Part shown: one piece after another, positions 9,434 to 20,732 of the stretch | How positions within the stretch are numbered: position 1 is the first letter of the stretch | Layout: every line of letters begins with the position of its first letter | Assembly (NCBI GenBank): GCA_002286855.1 | Contig: NRSV01000011.1 | Span: 434,001 to 498,000, forward strand | Reading direction: 5' to 3' | Length of the DNA stretch: 64,000 nt | DNA from: Bipolaris cookei | Lineage: Eukaryota > Ascomycota > Dothideomycetes > Pleosporales > Pleosporaceae | The notes under the pieces: generated by a model | What the model was told of the DNA's origin: nothing | The model's database searches: none | Seen by the model: only the letters and a program-made list of their open reading frames with translations | Position numbers and translations under genes: made by a program

Positions 9434-10901
9434 ATGGTCCGAGCCTCCCTCTCTGCCGCGATTGCTGCTGCAGCGTTTGCAGGCTTCGCCCACGCAGCCG
9501 GCGCCAAATGCACAAAGGATAGCCATTGCCCAAAAGAAACGCCCTGTTGCTCGCGTGAGTGCTTCAATTTTACAAACTAAGCGATTGCATGCTAACAGCC
9601 ATGCAGTGTATGGCGACTGCGGTGTTGGCGCTTTCTGCCTCGGTGGATGCGACCCGCTCATGTCGAATACCTTTGACTCTTGCGTCCCCGGCCCTGTATG
9701 CAAACCTGGAACCTATTCGCTCGACAGCCTTGACGACGTTCAACGGATTGAAAAATACCTCGGCGATGCCTCCAAGATCAACTGGCAGTCACAAGGCGAC
9801 CCTACCCCATACACTGATCCCGACACGGGCAAGAAGTCAACACTCTTGACCATGGCCCAAGGATCAAGTGGAACACTGTTGGCATCTACCCACTATGTCT
9901 GGTACGGCAAGATCTGCTCCAAGGTTAGCAGTGCGCAGGGCAAGGGTGTCGTAACCGCCTTCATCCTCATGTCTGACGTCAAAGACGAAATCGATTTTGA
10001 GTGGGTTGGTGCCGACATCAACAACGTCCAATCAAACTACTACTCCCAGGGCGTGACAGTTTGTGAGTTTCCCCCTTGCCTTTTGTTCGGCCTCACAAAG
10101 GAAATTAACAAAACGCCAGACACCAACGGCAAAAACCTGACAGTACCCAATGGCAACGCAGTCGAGAAAGAGCACAAATACTGCATCGACTGGACAGAAG
10201 ACACGCTCACTTGGTCTATCGATGACCAGGAATTGCGCAAGCTCGAACGAAGCGATACATGGGACAGCACTGCGGGCCGATACAACTACCCGCAAACCCC
10301 TGCCCGCGTCATGCTCTCTCTTTGGCCCGCCGGTCTCCCCACCAATGCAAAAGGTACTGTTGAGTGGGCAGGTGGTGAGATCGATTGGAACAGCCCATAC
10401 ATGGTTAACGGTTACTACGCGGCCCGCTTTTCGGAAGTCACAATCGAGTGCTACGACCCCCCGCCGCAGGCCCAGATCAAGGGAAAGAAGACATACAAGT
10501 ACACAGATAAGGCCGGAACCAACAACACGGTTGCTATTACCGATGACGAGGTTATCCTGGGCTCCCTCATGGGTACCGGCGAGGATCCAGGCGAGGCGGC
10601 AGAGAGCAGTGCCAAACCATCGGCATCCGTAGCCATGGTACCTGGTGGCAACCCTGGAGGCGGCGCGGGACACGACGCTGGTGAAACGGTCGGCCCAACT
10701 GCACCGGGTTCCAACGCGCAACCTACGGATGCGGCGTCAGGAGGTAGTAGCGGAAGCTCGTCTGGCGGAGGCGCCTTTGTCCAGGGTGGAAGTAGCACTG
10801 GTTCTACGGGCGCTGCGACAACGGTTCAACCGGGGCTCTCTCGTATGAGCGGCTCCGTGTGCGCCATTGTCATTGCCGTTTTGGGACTTTTGGTCTTGTA
10901 A
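9434..10901 (+). CDS. Crh-type cell-wall transglycosidase (GH16), GPI-anchored
   Basis: Exons are 9434-9554, 9607-10062 and 10120-10901, giving 452 residues. The second intron (57 bp) is a multiple of three and free of stops, so it can hide as coding sequence. Residues 1-22 form a signal peptide. Next is a Cys-rich chitin-binding-like segment (CTKDSHCPKETPCC through GGCDP), then the GH16 domain with catalytic motif DEIDFE (nucleophile Glu168, acid/base Glu172). A Gly/Ser/Ala-rich low-complexity stalk leads to a C-terminal hydrophobic tail (AIVIAVLGLLVL) typical of GPI addition. Crh enzymes transfer chitin chains onto beta-1,6/beta-1,3-glucan in the cell wall. The Cys-rich N-terminus resembles Utr2/Crh2 more than Crh1. 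ATG 9434 is chosen because it starts the signal peptide. Confidence 0.9.
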
Positions 10902-12006
10902 TTATTCCCCTCCCATTTTGATACCTTTGTTTACTCCCCCGGCATTTAATGCGTCATGCCATTCTCTCTTTTTTTGCGAAGATATGGACATGCTTTTTCT
11001 TACTGATGCATGTCATTTTTTTGCTTGCTTTGTTTTGCGTAACGCAAAAGGCTTGCAGCTGGTACCTGGCTAATGTTTTTCTTTTTTGGTTTCACTCACT
11101 CCTTGGGCACTTGTATACCCCCTTGTTTCTCTTTGACTTTGTACATGAGGATAAAAGGGGCGATGGTTGGCGATAAGACAGGGTGAATCAAACCGTGGAG
11201 AATTGAACATTATGCCAATAAGAAGAGTCTTGTCACGTTGTGTTCTCGTCTTTGGTAAGTAAATTACCCGATACTCTTCTCCTTACTACTGTTCATAATT
11301 TCTAATTTCTAATCCTTTCATACCCTCTGCGCCCCTTACTTTTTGCTGATTTTACGCTTTGTGAAGGAGTCGCCAGTGGGTTTACAGCTAAGTAAAATGA
11401 TTGCGCATGTGATTTCTCTCTGCTTCAGTTCGAAGGCTTGGCGTAAGCTCACTTTTAGCGTTGCTGCTGCCTACTATCCCACTATCGGTCTTACGTGCTG
11501 CATCTCGTTATCGGTACTTTCTTGGCCATGCTCTCGTATGCAAATCACATATAAGTGGAGATGGTGGCGAGAAATGTTTACGCCTCCTACAGCCCCTACA
11601 ACTCCGTGGGAGGGTACCTCACCCCATGTTAGATTTGCTATTACATCAATTGAAGGATTCGAAGTAATCGCAAGAGGACTCGATGTAACACGATTCATGA
11701 AGAAGTTCTACATGCTCAGCTTTCGTATTACTAGGCGCACTAGAGCAGCCATGTGCGAGCATACGGACATAGGCGAGCTGAGTAAGTAGTAATACCCTAC
11801 TCGCCAATGCTTACACTCCACATTCAACTTCAGCAACTTTTTCTGTTTTGGGCAGTGATGCAACCTCGGCGCTACCATTGACCCCGCCGCTGAAGGAAGG
11901 ATTGTGGTGCGAAAATTATGATATAACTAGAGTCTCTTGCTGCATTGCTTCTCCAAGCTCCTTCACAGCGTCTGGATGCGCCTCCGAAACTCTGTCATCC
12001 GTCACA
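10902..12006. other. intergenic region between Crh and P450 genes
   Basis: The left part is T-rich 3' flank with a repeated AATTTCTAATTTCTAATCC motif near 11300. One open frame of 148 codons (11343-11789) has no recognisable domain, and its composition does not look coding. The right part should carry the P450 promoter. Confidence 0.45.
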
Positions 12007-13770
12007 ATGGATGTTGTAATATATGCGATATTCGTGGCTCTACTCGCTGTAGCCGCTTATCGGTTAAGTAAGGTTGGTCAAAGGCCAAAAGGATATCCGC
12101 CAGGACCCCCGACTCTACCACTCATCGGCAACCTCCACCTTATGCCAAAGGAAAAGACTCATCTGCAGTTCAAGAAATGGGCAGAAGAATATGGACCGGT
12201 TTATTCGCTCATGCTTGGTACATGGGTCTTGATCGTTCTTGCATCGGATCAAGCTGTCAAGGATCTTTTGGATAAAAGGAGCGCAATCTACTCGTCACGC
12301 CCTGACCATTATCTTGCTCAGGTAGCAAGCGGGGGTCTTCGGTTCGCACTGATGGTATGTTAGACATCCATTCTAATGTCAGACATGCTGATATACCCAG
12401 CCTTATGGCGACCCGTGGCGCATGATTCGTAAGATCGTACACAATAATCTGAATATCACGGCTACAAAGTCCTATGTGCCGTATCAAGACCTTGAGAGCA
12501 AGGCTTTGCTTGTTGAGCTACTGGAAATGCCAGAGTTGTTCATCGATCACCTCCGGCGCTATACCCACAGTCTGACAACACAGATGGTATTCGGTTTTCG
12601 GACTCCTAGCATTGATGACCCCAAGCTGAAGCAGCTCTTCTGGGTAAGCTGTGCATAGAATGATGCTATTGTTGCTGACGCTACCACAGGGAATAGAAAA
12701 GTTCTCTCAGGTACATGGTAAAACGACTGCAGCACTGCTTGATCTATACCCCGTACTACGATCACTACCAGATGCTGTGCTTTCTGAGAGGAGGCACGCC
12801 AAGCAGCTGCATGAGAAATCGAGCGAATTATTTGTTGGACTCTGGCTAGATGTCAAGAAGGCTATCAAGAATGGAACTGCGAAACCGTGTTTCTGCATTG
12901 ATCTGGTACGCGTCCAAGAAGAAGAGAATCTCTCAGATGAGCTCGCTGCATACATTAGCGGTTCGATACTTGAAGCTGGCTCCGACACAACGGCAGCAGA
13001 GCTCGTTGGTTGTACGTACTCTCTCCATGCCCCATATCTCAAACTAACATATCAAAGTCATACAAGCCATGATTTTGTTCCCCGAGGTGGCAAAAGCTGC
13101 GCAGGAAGAACTCGATCGCGTATGCGGCCATAGCCTTCCTGCGCTCGAGGACTGGCCAAATCTACCGTACATCCACGGCTGCATCAAGGAGACCTTACGA
13201 TGGATGCCAACTGTCATTTCAGGGGCACCGCACTCATTAACCCGTGATGATGAATACATGGGATATACAATTCCAAAAGGTGCAGGCGTCCTACCAAACA
13301 GCTGGGCCATCCATAACGACCCCAAACGGCATCCCGACCCCCGCCGCTTCGACCCAACACGCTACATACATGACCAGTCAACTGCCGCAGAATCAGCAAA
13401 CAATCCTGATCCCACAAAGCGCGATCACTTTGGCTTTGGCGCTGGACGCCGCGTGTGCCAGGGTATGCATGTTGCCGAACGGTCCTTATTCCTAGCCATA
13501 TCGCGCCTCCTATGGGCCTTTGACTTTCGCCCTGCCTGCGATGAAACTGGCGAAGAAATCATTCCTGATCTGGACGATTTGACGGAGGGAACGCTTTCCC
13601 AGCCAAGGCCGTTCCTGGCTAGTATTACGCCTAGAAACAAGAACAAGGTTACGTTGATTAGAGAGGAATGGGGGAAGATGGAAGCGCTGCTTGATGAGGA
13701 GCGGCAGTGGAAGATATTACCCGAAGGGCTCAAATGGAAGGACATCAAAAGCTTATCTAAGGAAGCTTGA
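12007..13770 (+). CDS. cytochrome P450 monooxygenase
   Basis: Exons are 12007-12354, 12401-12643, 12690-13011 and 13058-13770, giving 541 residues; all three introns are 46 bp. An N-terminal membrane anchor (IYAIFVALLAVAAY) is followed by the proline-rich hinge PPGPPTLPLIGN. The I-helix oxygen-activation motif is AGSDTT (about 293-298), the ExxR pair is Glu349/Arg352, and the heme loop FGFGAGRRVCQG carries the cysteine ligand Cys438. It is expected in the endoplasmic reticulum membrane, taking electrons from NADPH-P450 reductase. The N-terminal half resembles the CYP64-like group that includes fungal secondary-metabolite oxidases, but the substrate cannot be read from sequence. There is no polyketide or peptide synthase next to it. 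Confidence 0.92.
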
Positions 13771-13970
13771 GCTATTGCAGTACTACTATGTCAGGAATAA
13801 GCTACCATTGATCCTGAGTTGCTGGTCTTACTCATGCACCCCCCTGTCATCTTACATCTCCAAGACCTTATCGTTCTGAACACAGTGTCCTCGATTCAAA
13901 ACGCAACGAACTAAACTTTTCGCTCCCATATCACCAACAATCACTCCACCACGCCTCACCCGAATCCCAT

Positions 13971-15125
13971 CTACTGCCCGGGATCCCGATCAATCCATGC
14001 AGTATTCCCAAACTCGCCCGAAAACGGATACTGAAACACCGTCTCCACCCTTTTGTACACCTCATACTCACTCTCTCCCATAACAATACTAACATTACTT
14101 TTCCGTCTGGCCTCCTCATCCCATCCCGGCCCAAAATTCTTGTACTCCGCCATCGTCGTATTAACCCCAACCCGCGGATCCTTCACACTCCATTCAATAT
14201 ACCCCGCTGGCAAAATCGAATCATCCATGTCGCAATCCGCAAAGATAGACCGATGCAACGCATTCCACGGCCGCCCCAACGCACACTTCCCCTTAATCTC
14301 TAGAGTCGCATTCTCCTTCCTCACCTGCGAATTGTGAATATACACCCCATACCTATTCTCAAACGTCGTATTCGTGCCCTTCCACGCGGTAATCCCGCCG
14401 CTACAGTTCCGTAAGCTGAGTAAACTAGATTGGATCCACGCGGTGCCGAAACCGTACAGAAAGTCGGTTTGACCGGCGATTTCAGAAGCGTAGATGTATG
14501 CGTTGCCGAGTTTGCCGATGTAGATGGTGTCTTGGTAGGAGTGGAAGGCGCAGTAGTAGAAGCCGGTATTTGCGTAGCTGATGGAAATTGCGAGGGAAGG
14601 GCCCGCGGAGTAAGGGAGGTAGTCGTTTGTGAAGTTTAGGTTGTAGGCGCGGAAGTCGGTGTTGCCGAAGGGGGTGTTGGCGGGAATGGGGAAGCCCATG
14701 GGGCCTGTGCCGGTGAGGCTGGCGTTGAGGGTTGGGGCGACGGTTAGGACGGAGGTGTAGGCGTTGTCAAGGGTGGAGAGGCCCGCGCCAGTGGCGTTGT
14801 GCCAGAGGATGTTGACGGTGTTTTTGGTGCGGGTTTCGGGGTGGGCGGTTTGGCCGAGGAGGTAGACGGGGCCGGGGCGCGTGATGTTGACTTGTTCGGT
14901 ATAGTTGCCGGGGAGGATGAGGATGTTGTAGGGGGTTTTGTTATTTGGGAGACTTAGGACTGCGGATTGGATGGTTGAGAAGTTGCTTCCTGGGCCGACG
15001 AGGAGCGTGTTTTTTGGACATCCGTCGAGAGGTTTCTGGGTAGGATACTGGCATGCTTTTCGGTTGACTGCTAGTATAGCAGCACACACCTGGAGGAGAC
15101 TAGCGCATATAATTGCCAATCGCAT
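13971..15125 (-). CDS. pectin methylesterase (carbohydrate esterase family 8), secreted
   Basis: Single exon, 384 residues. The signal peptide is about residues 1-19 (MRLAIICASLLQVCAAILA). The right-handed beta-helix motifs are present: SYQDTIYIG with Asp199, GQTDFLYG with Asp221, and LGRPW with Arg285; these supply the two catalytic aspartates and the substrate-binding arginine. Motif III is usually GxVDFIFG, so the Thr-Asp-Phe-Leu-Tyr version is slightly divergent. The many N-x-S/T sites fit a secreted glycoprotein. The enzyme removes methyl groups from homogalacturonan and opens plant pectin to lyases and polygalacturonases. It converges with the P450 gene, 200 bp apart. Its promoter lies around 15126-15250 with a TATA-like box. 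Confidence 0.93.
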   Translation of the reverse strand: MRLAIICASLLQVCAAILAVNRKACQYPTQKPLDGCPKNTLLVGPGSNFSTIQSAVLSLPNNKTPYNILILPGNYTEQVNITRPGPVYLLGQTAHPETRTKNTVNILWHNATGAGLSTLDNAYTSVLTVAPTLNASLTGTGPMGFPIPANTPFGNTDFRAYNLNFTNDYLPYSAGPSLAISISYANTGFYYCAFHSYQDTIYIGKLGNAYIYASEIAGQTDFLYGFGTAWIQSSLLSLRNCSGGITAWKGTNTTFENRYGVYIHNSQVRKENATLEIKGKCALGRPWNALHRSIFADCDMDDSILPAGYIEWSVKDPRVGVNTTMAEYKNFGPGWDEEARRKSNVSIVMGESEYEVYKRVETVFQYPFSGEFGNTAWIDRDPGQ

Positions 15126-15188
15126 CTTAGGAGTTTGAAGTATAGGATTTGTTCTGCTATGGCAAGCTTTGAGGCTTGGCTGGTGCTC

Positions 15189-15196
15189 TTTATAAA
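15189..15196 (-). promoter_or_regulatory. TATA-like box of the pectin methylesterase gene
   Basis: TTTATAAA (a palindrome) lies 64 bp upstream of the pectin methylesterase ATG on the minus strand. Sequence and spacing fit a core promoter; there is no expression evidence. Confidence 0.45.
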
Positions 15197-16882
15197 GTTA
15201 TTGGGTCTCGTACACTTGCGGCTATCATAATTTACCATATTCCGAATGATTATTATAGTTTCGGTAATTTGAAGTGACCCTAACTGCAAATAATCTTCTA
15301 GTTGAAACTCTGACCAATACCCGCTATTACGGTAGATAAAAGTTTGTAAACGCGGGGATAGCCTATGTGGAAAAACTGGGGAAGTTTGGGGAAGGCGATA
15401 TGAAATAATCCACCAATGAGCCCAAATACTTGGAGAACCGGAAAACGATTTCATGTTTTGATAAAGAGCTGATGATTCGAGGGATCGAATACTTGAAAGC
15501 ACTCGGGCTGCTACTATCATAGGTAGAAGTTGAAGACAAACCATGCATTACTATAAGGGCTTTTGTGGCGTCATCCGAGCATTAGGGTAAAGCTTCTATG
15601 GTATCTGTGCTTAACGACACCGTGGTACGCCCGAGCCCAGCACAAGTAACGGTCAGACTTGACAGCTGTTTTCAGGCCAGTTACAGACGATGTATGATGT
15701 AGGTCAAGCGAACATTCTTGAATACAATCGCTTCGGCTTCGCGGTGATGTTTTTTGGGCTTCTTCAAAATGAGTTGTCTCGCTGGGTGGCCGGTCGAGAA
15801 GTCCGAGTCGCGATAGAACGGCACACTAGCGTTCATAACGCAAATTACCATCATGTGTTCTGTAAGCAGTAGAACTCTGTTGTGTCGCAGTAGAGTCGCA
15901 GTAGAGTCGACGCGTTAGTAGCGGTGTGCATCAAATAATCATGCGCGCGCAGTACTGGGCAAGGGTGCCGCCTCTTAGTTATCTGGCGAAGCAAGAAAAC
16001 ACAGAGTAAACTGGTAAAACTTGGTGTTTGGAATAGGAAGTACCTGTGCTACTAAGAGAGTCTGTTAGTATACATATGCATCAAGGAGCTAGCATCATAT
16101 GCACTATTACCTTTGTCTAGGCATACACATTTCGTTTATGAGCTAAGCTGACTGTGGGTACTTCGCATGATTAGTCCTGGCAGGTTTCTCGGCATGTAGT
16201 CTTGCAGGCGGAAACCATAAATGTGTTGGATAGACTAATTCGGAAGCTTACCGAGAGGGTGTGCAGACTCCATCTCCACCGAAACACCAACACCACTCCG
16301 TTTCCACAATCCTGTCGCAAGCTGGTGTAGGGCAGCAACACTTCCCAACACGATCCTACGTTACATATCTGATTGAGGAGCTGCCAAGAATGCGTCGCAT
16401 GTGATCAGTGTTCGCGTCTCACACCGTCAGCGCCCATCGCAGCTAAACGACCATGCCGACGTCCTGGCACATGGCCGCTTACTGGTGAACAGCCCTCTTA
16501 AGGCAGTCGCTATTGTGAAAATGAGTAGCTAGAATCATTTTGTTAATGCCAAGGGTGCGCGCGACAAGCTAATAGTGCCCAGAAATCACGACATCGCGCG
16601 GTTCGATGATGCGTGTGGCCGAGAAGTTGTACCAAGAGACTTGAACCCATGGAATTGGCTCACCTTCCCCATCCAGGGTCTTGGAACGAGCCGACTTATG
16701 GCACCGCAAGACATTCACGCCCCAAAATCTCACTTGTTATTTTGATTGCGACATAGAAAAGAAAAAATCGTAATTTATCTCGCGTGGCATCCTTGAGCCA
16801 CACTATCGCGTCACCATGTAGCCTTGCATTTAACTTGCTGGCTCCGCTCTGCAAGCATAGTCGCTGCACTTCAACCCCAACC
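15197..16882. other. long intergenic region between two divergent genes
   Basis: It holds upstream sequence of the minus-strand pectin methylesterase and the plus-strand permease. A short direct repeat (TCGCAGTAGAG twice, about 15884-15905) is visible. No convincing gene or RNA was found in the 1.7 kb. Confidence 0.45.
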
Positions 16883-18533
16883 ATGGCGACCGAGCACGAC
16901 GACGGAGCGAAGGTGGTGCATTACACCAACGAGGACACACCGTCCTCACCCCCGGTGTACGAGGAGGGTAGCGTCCAAGAAGACAATGCCTATGTCTACG
17001 ATGATTCGCAGAAGCTGGGATACACGGCGACGGTGTTTGTGATTCTGAACAAGATGATCGGCACTGGAAGCAAGTACAGCCAGTGGCACAATATCAGCGT
17101 GTAACTGACCTTTATCAGTCTTCTCAACACCTTCTGGTATCTTCGCCGTGACGGGATCGGTCGGTGTATCGCTTTTTCTCTGGATCATCGGTGGTATCCT
17201 TACTTTTTGTGGACTCTCCGTCTTCCTAGAATTTGGACTGGCAATCCCCCGCTCCGGTGGCGAAAAGAACTATCTCGAGCGTGTTTACCGCCATCCCAAG
17301 TACATGGCAACATGTGTCCTGGCTGCGCAGATGTTGCTTCTTGGATTTTCATCCGGAAACTCGCTGGCTTTTGGCCGTTATGTCCTCTTTGCGTCCGGCT
17401 CAGAAGCGCCCGACGGCTGGGCGGCGCGTGGAATCGCTATTGCCTGCGTAACCTTCTCTGTCACTCTCCATGCTGTCCTGCCAAAATGGGGCATCCGCCT
17501 TTTTAACGTCCTAGGAATATTCAAGGTTTTCATCGTTTTGTTCATCGTCTTCTCCGGCTTCGCTGCCCTTGCCGGCCACCTAAAGATCGAAAAACCGAAC
17601 AACTTCGATAACGCATTCCGCTTGGAGGTCGGCGACGGTTACGGTGGAGGAGGCGCATACGGATACTGCCAAGCACTTCTTCGTATTATCTACTCATACA
17701 AGGGCTGGGAGAACGCCAACTACGTTCTCGGAGAAGTCAGAAACCCCAAGAAGACTCTTAGCTGGTCCGCGCCTCTTGCTATTGGCGGAACCACGATTCT
17801 ATACGTGCTTGCGAACGTAGCTTACTTTGCCGCGATCCCCAAGTCCGACCTCGCAAAGAGCGAAGTTATTGTCGCCGGTCTCTTCTTCCGCAATGTCTTC
17901 GGTAACAGCGCCGGAGCACGAAGTCTTCCAGCTTTCGTCGCACTCAGCAATTTGGGCAATGTTCTTGCGGTCAGCTTTGCGCACGCTCGCTTGAACCAGG
18001 AATTTGCAAAGGAAGGCTTGCTGCCTTGGAGCCGATTCTGGGCGTCGAACAAGCCATTCAATGCTCCTGCAACTGCTTTGTTCCTGCACTGGCTCATCAC
18101 CGTCATCGTTCTGGTTGCTCCTCCCGCTGGACCGGCATACAACTTTATCACGGATCTTTACACCTACCCGGGCGCCTGGATCAACGGTTTCGTCACAGCG
18201 GGTCTCATCTACCTCCACTACACGAAGTCGGAGCGCTGGGAGTCTCCATGGCACACCTACCTTCCCATTGCTCTGATTTACTTGGCCGCAAACATATTCC
18301 TCGCAATCGTCCCCTTTATCCCACCAGATGGCGACTGGAATGCCGAAGGCTACCCATACTACGTATTCCCTGTTGTCGGTGTCAGCGTACTGCTACTGGG
18401 TGTATTCTACTGGACCTGCTGGACAAAGCTATGGCCAAAGCTCGGAGGCTACAAAATCATCAGTCAGAGGTACGAAGATGCCCAAGGCAACGAGCATATC
18501 AGATATGTCAAAGTGTACACCAAACACGACTAA
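16883..18533 (+). CDS. amino acid permease, methionine (Mup)-like APC family
   Basis: Exons are 16883-17069 and 17119-18533, giving 533 residues. The intron (17070-17118) has a GC donor (GCAAGT) and an AG acceptor. Only this junction yields the conserved helix-1 motif NKMIGTGIFSTPSGIF, the APC unwound substrate-binding helix. About twelve hydrophobic segments follow, with IYSYKGWENANYVLGEVRNP, another signature of the Mup/LAT-like group. The N-terminal tail of about 60 residues is acidic and cytosolic. The protein should import amino acids (methionine in the yeast relatives) across the plasma membrane with protons. An upstream in-frame ATG at 16784 would add 33 residues; 16883 has the better context (CCAACCATGG). 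Confidence 0.88.
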
Positions 18534-19116
18534 ATGAAGGCTGGGATGCGTGCAATGCTCAGCAGTACGGCCCAACCATTTCTTGGGCAGAATATGTAGA
18601 TACTGAGACTAGTCGATTTTTGGTGCACGTTTGCATTTGCGCAGTGTATACCCCATATTTTAATGCATAATTCGACTTTTACAAATCTCCGTATCTCGTA
18701 TTCTTATTCTCATATGCTTTCTTAATCCACAAGAGCCACCGGTTTTCATAAGCACAACCACATTGCACACATAGCGTACGGCCGTGTTGAAACTAGTCCC
18801 AGTGCCTTCTGTTATTACATGTGTACAACACGATATGCATGAGCCATTTTTGTGAGTGGTTCGCGCGAGTCCAAATGGCGTACCGTGCGACTGCGTTCCG
18901 TCTTAGCGCCATGCAGTACTGCTACACATCAAGAGTCTCGCCCCTTCTAGCCAACATCTTCAAGATTCAGTTGATCAATTTGCAAGATTGCGACCCAAAA
19001 GTCGGAAGCAATCTGCTTGGTATGTATGTTCTATTCTAGGTCTATTAGGTTGCCGCAGTGAGCGGTAGTAATTGTCTATGATAAGTAGCCAGCTACACTG
19101 ATTTCTGCAAAACTGT
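18534..19116. other. 3' flanks of two convergent genes
   Basis: AT-rich DNA between the permease and the MFS gene, which converge. It contains 3' untranslated sequence only, as far as can be seen. Confidence 0.5.
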
Positions 19117-20732
19117 CTACAACGCAAAGCGGAAATCTGGGTGCTCATCGCCCAGCTCCTTCATGCTCTCATCCAGGACCTCGGGCAACTCAAGCCGCTT
19201 TTGGTCGCGCTTCTGATTCTCCCTCTTGCAGCCGTACCAGGTTATGGTCGCGGCAATGGCGCCCATGCAGGCTAGACCGAGACCAGTGCTGAAACCAGTG
19301 CGGAACCGGGGAGTCTCGTTGAAGAGGAATACGTTGGAGCTGACGAAGGCGCCGGCGGTGCCAAAGTTGATGATTGCTGCGATGGCCACGGCACGCTTAT
19401 AGCCGCTGCCGCAGTTCATGGACACCCAGATGATGGAGATGGGCATGGCGAGGTAGCAGCCGCATGCGATGAAGAACATGCCCATGTATCGTACCTTGGG
19501 GTTTGGCGGGTATGCAATCTCAACGATGAGACCTACTGCGAGAACTGCCCAACCAAAGATGTAGAAAAGGTAGCGGCGCTGCAGACGCTCACTCGCGTAT
19601 GCGAATATAACGGAGAAAGCAGCACCGACCAGATATACGGGAATGGTGTGGACTTGGGCTTGGATCGCAGTGTAGCCGAGGCCCTTGAGAATGGTCGGCT
19701 GGAAGTTGGCGAGCGAGTTTGCGTTTTCCGTGACTCCGAGGTTCATTGCGACACTGTCGGTTTGTTAGCATTGGCGTTCAAGTGACTTAACGAGATTAGC
19801 TTACCCAGTCCAAATTTTCCAGTCTTTCAGGTACTCGAGAGCCTTCTTGAGTGTGATTTCATCGTCAGACACATGGCCTCCGTCAGCCTTTACTCGTGCA
19901 AGCATAAGAGCCTTTTCGTCAGAAGTCAAGAAGGTGCAGTCTTCTGGGAACGGAGGGATAACCGGCCAGGTGATGATGCTGATGAAGACTGTGATGCAAC
20001 CCTCAATAATGAAAATCCTTTTTAGAGTTAGCAACTGCCGCTCAAAAGCATGCGCAAAGTCAACTTACCATCGCCATGCGGCATAGCCAGCAGTACCGCT
20101 CATCTTTGAGATTAATGACGAGAGAAACCCGTTGATAGCACCGGCGATGATACCGGCCGTAAGGAAGTAGACATATCGTGTAAGATACTCGCGCTTAGAG
20201 TAGTATGCGCCGATCAGATAGGCGCAGCCAGATATGAAGGCCGCTTCAGCGAAGCCAGTGAGCAAACGGCAAACAACCATTTGTTCCCATCGCTTAACAT
20301 TTCCCTGTCCGATGACTGTGATGCCCCAAAAGAACATCATGACACAGAGGGATTTTGGCCCATATTTTTTGAACGCAATCTGTAGCGGAATACCAGCAAC
20401 AAGGTAGCCAAGATTAAAGACCCATACGCAGATGTTGAAGCGCTGGCCGATAAGGTTCAGCTCCTTCTCCATACCCGCGATTTTTGCATTTCCAATGTTA
20501 GCGCTGGAGAAATGAGTTAGTTCTGCCGGTGAGAAACAAGAGAGAAATCATACCGGTCGATGAAATTGACGAGATAGAGGATCCATAATACCGGCAAGAT
20601 CCTGATGTCGAGCTTTCGCAAAAGTTTGCGCTCAGCAGCGGAATCAAAAGAGACTTCGGTTGTGGAACCAGGCGAAGACAATGATGAGCCCTGGACGTAG
20701 GCGCCCTTTTCAATTGAGCTGGGTTCGGCCAT
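19117..20732 (-). CDS. MFS transporter, anion:cation symporter (allantoate/Dal5-like) family
   Basis: Exons on the minus strand are 20554-20732, 20069-20503, 19805-20017 and 19117-19753, giving 487 residues; introns are 50-51 bp. The first helix region reads LPVLWILYLVNFIDR and is continued by ANIGNAKIAG after intron 1, the typical ACS-family N-terminal signature. The second half has QAQVHTIPVYLVGAAFSVIFAYASERL. Twelve membrane helices with a central cytosolic loop (PFPEDCTFLTSDEKALML) match Dal5/Tna1/Liz1 relatives, which import small organic anions such as allantoate, nicotinate or pantothenate with protons at the plasma membrane. The actual substrate cannot be told. The C-terminal tail is charged and cytosolic. 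Confidence 0.9.

Noticed and set aside
11343..11789. 148-codon frame between Crh and P450 genes
   Set aside because: Composition is non-coding in appearance and there is no recognisable fold.
11848..12006. Open reading frame upstream of the P450 start at 12007
   Set aside because: The extension has no membrane-anchor pattern; the ATG at 12007 starts a typical P450 anchor directly.
15884..15910. Short tandem repeat TCGCAGTAGAG, considered as a CRISPR-like or regulatory array
   Set aside because: Only two full units in a eukaryotic genome; too short to assign any role.
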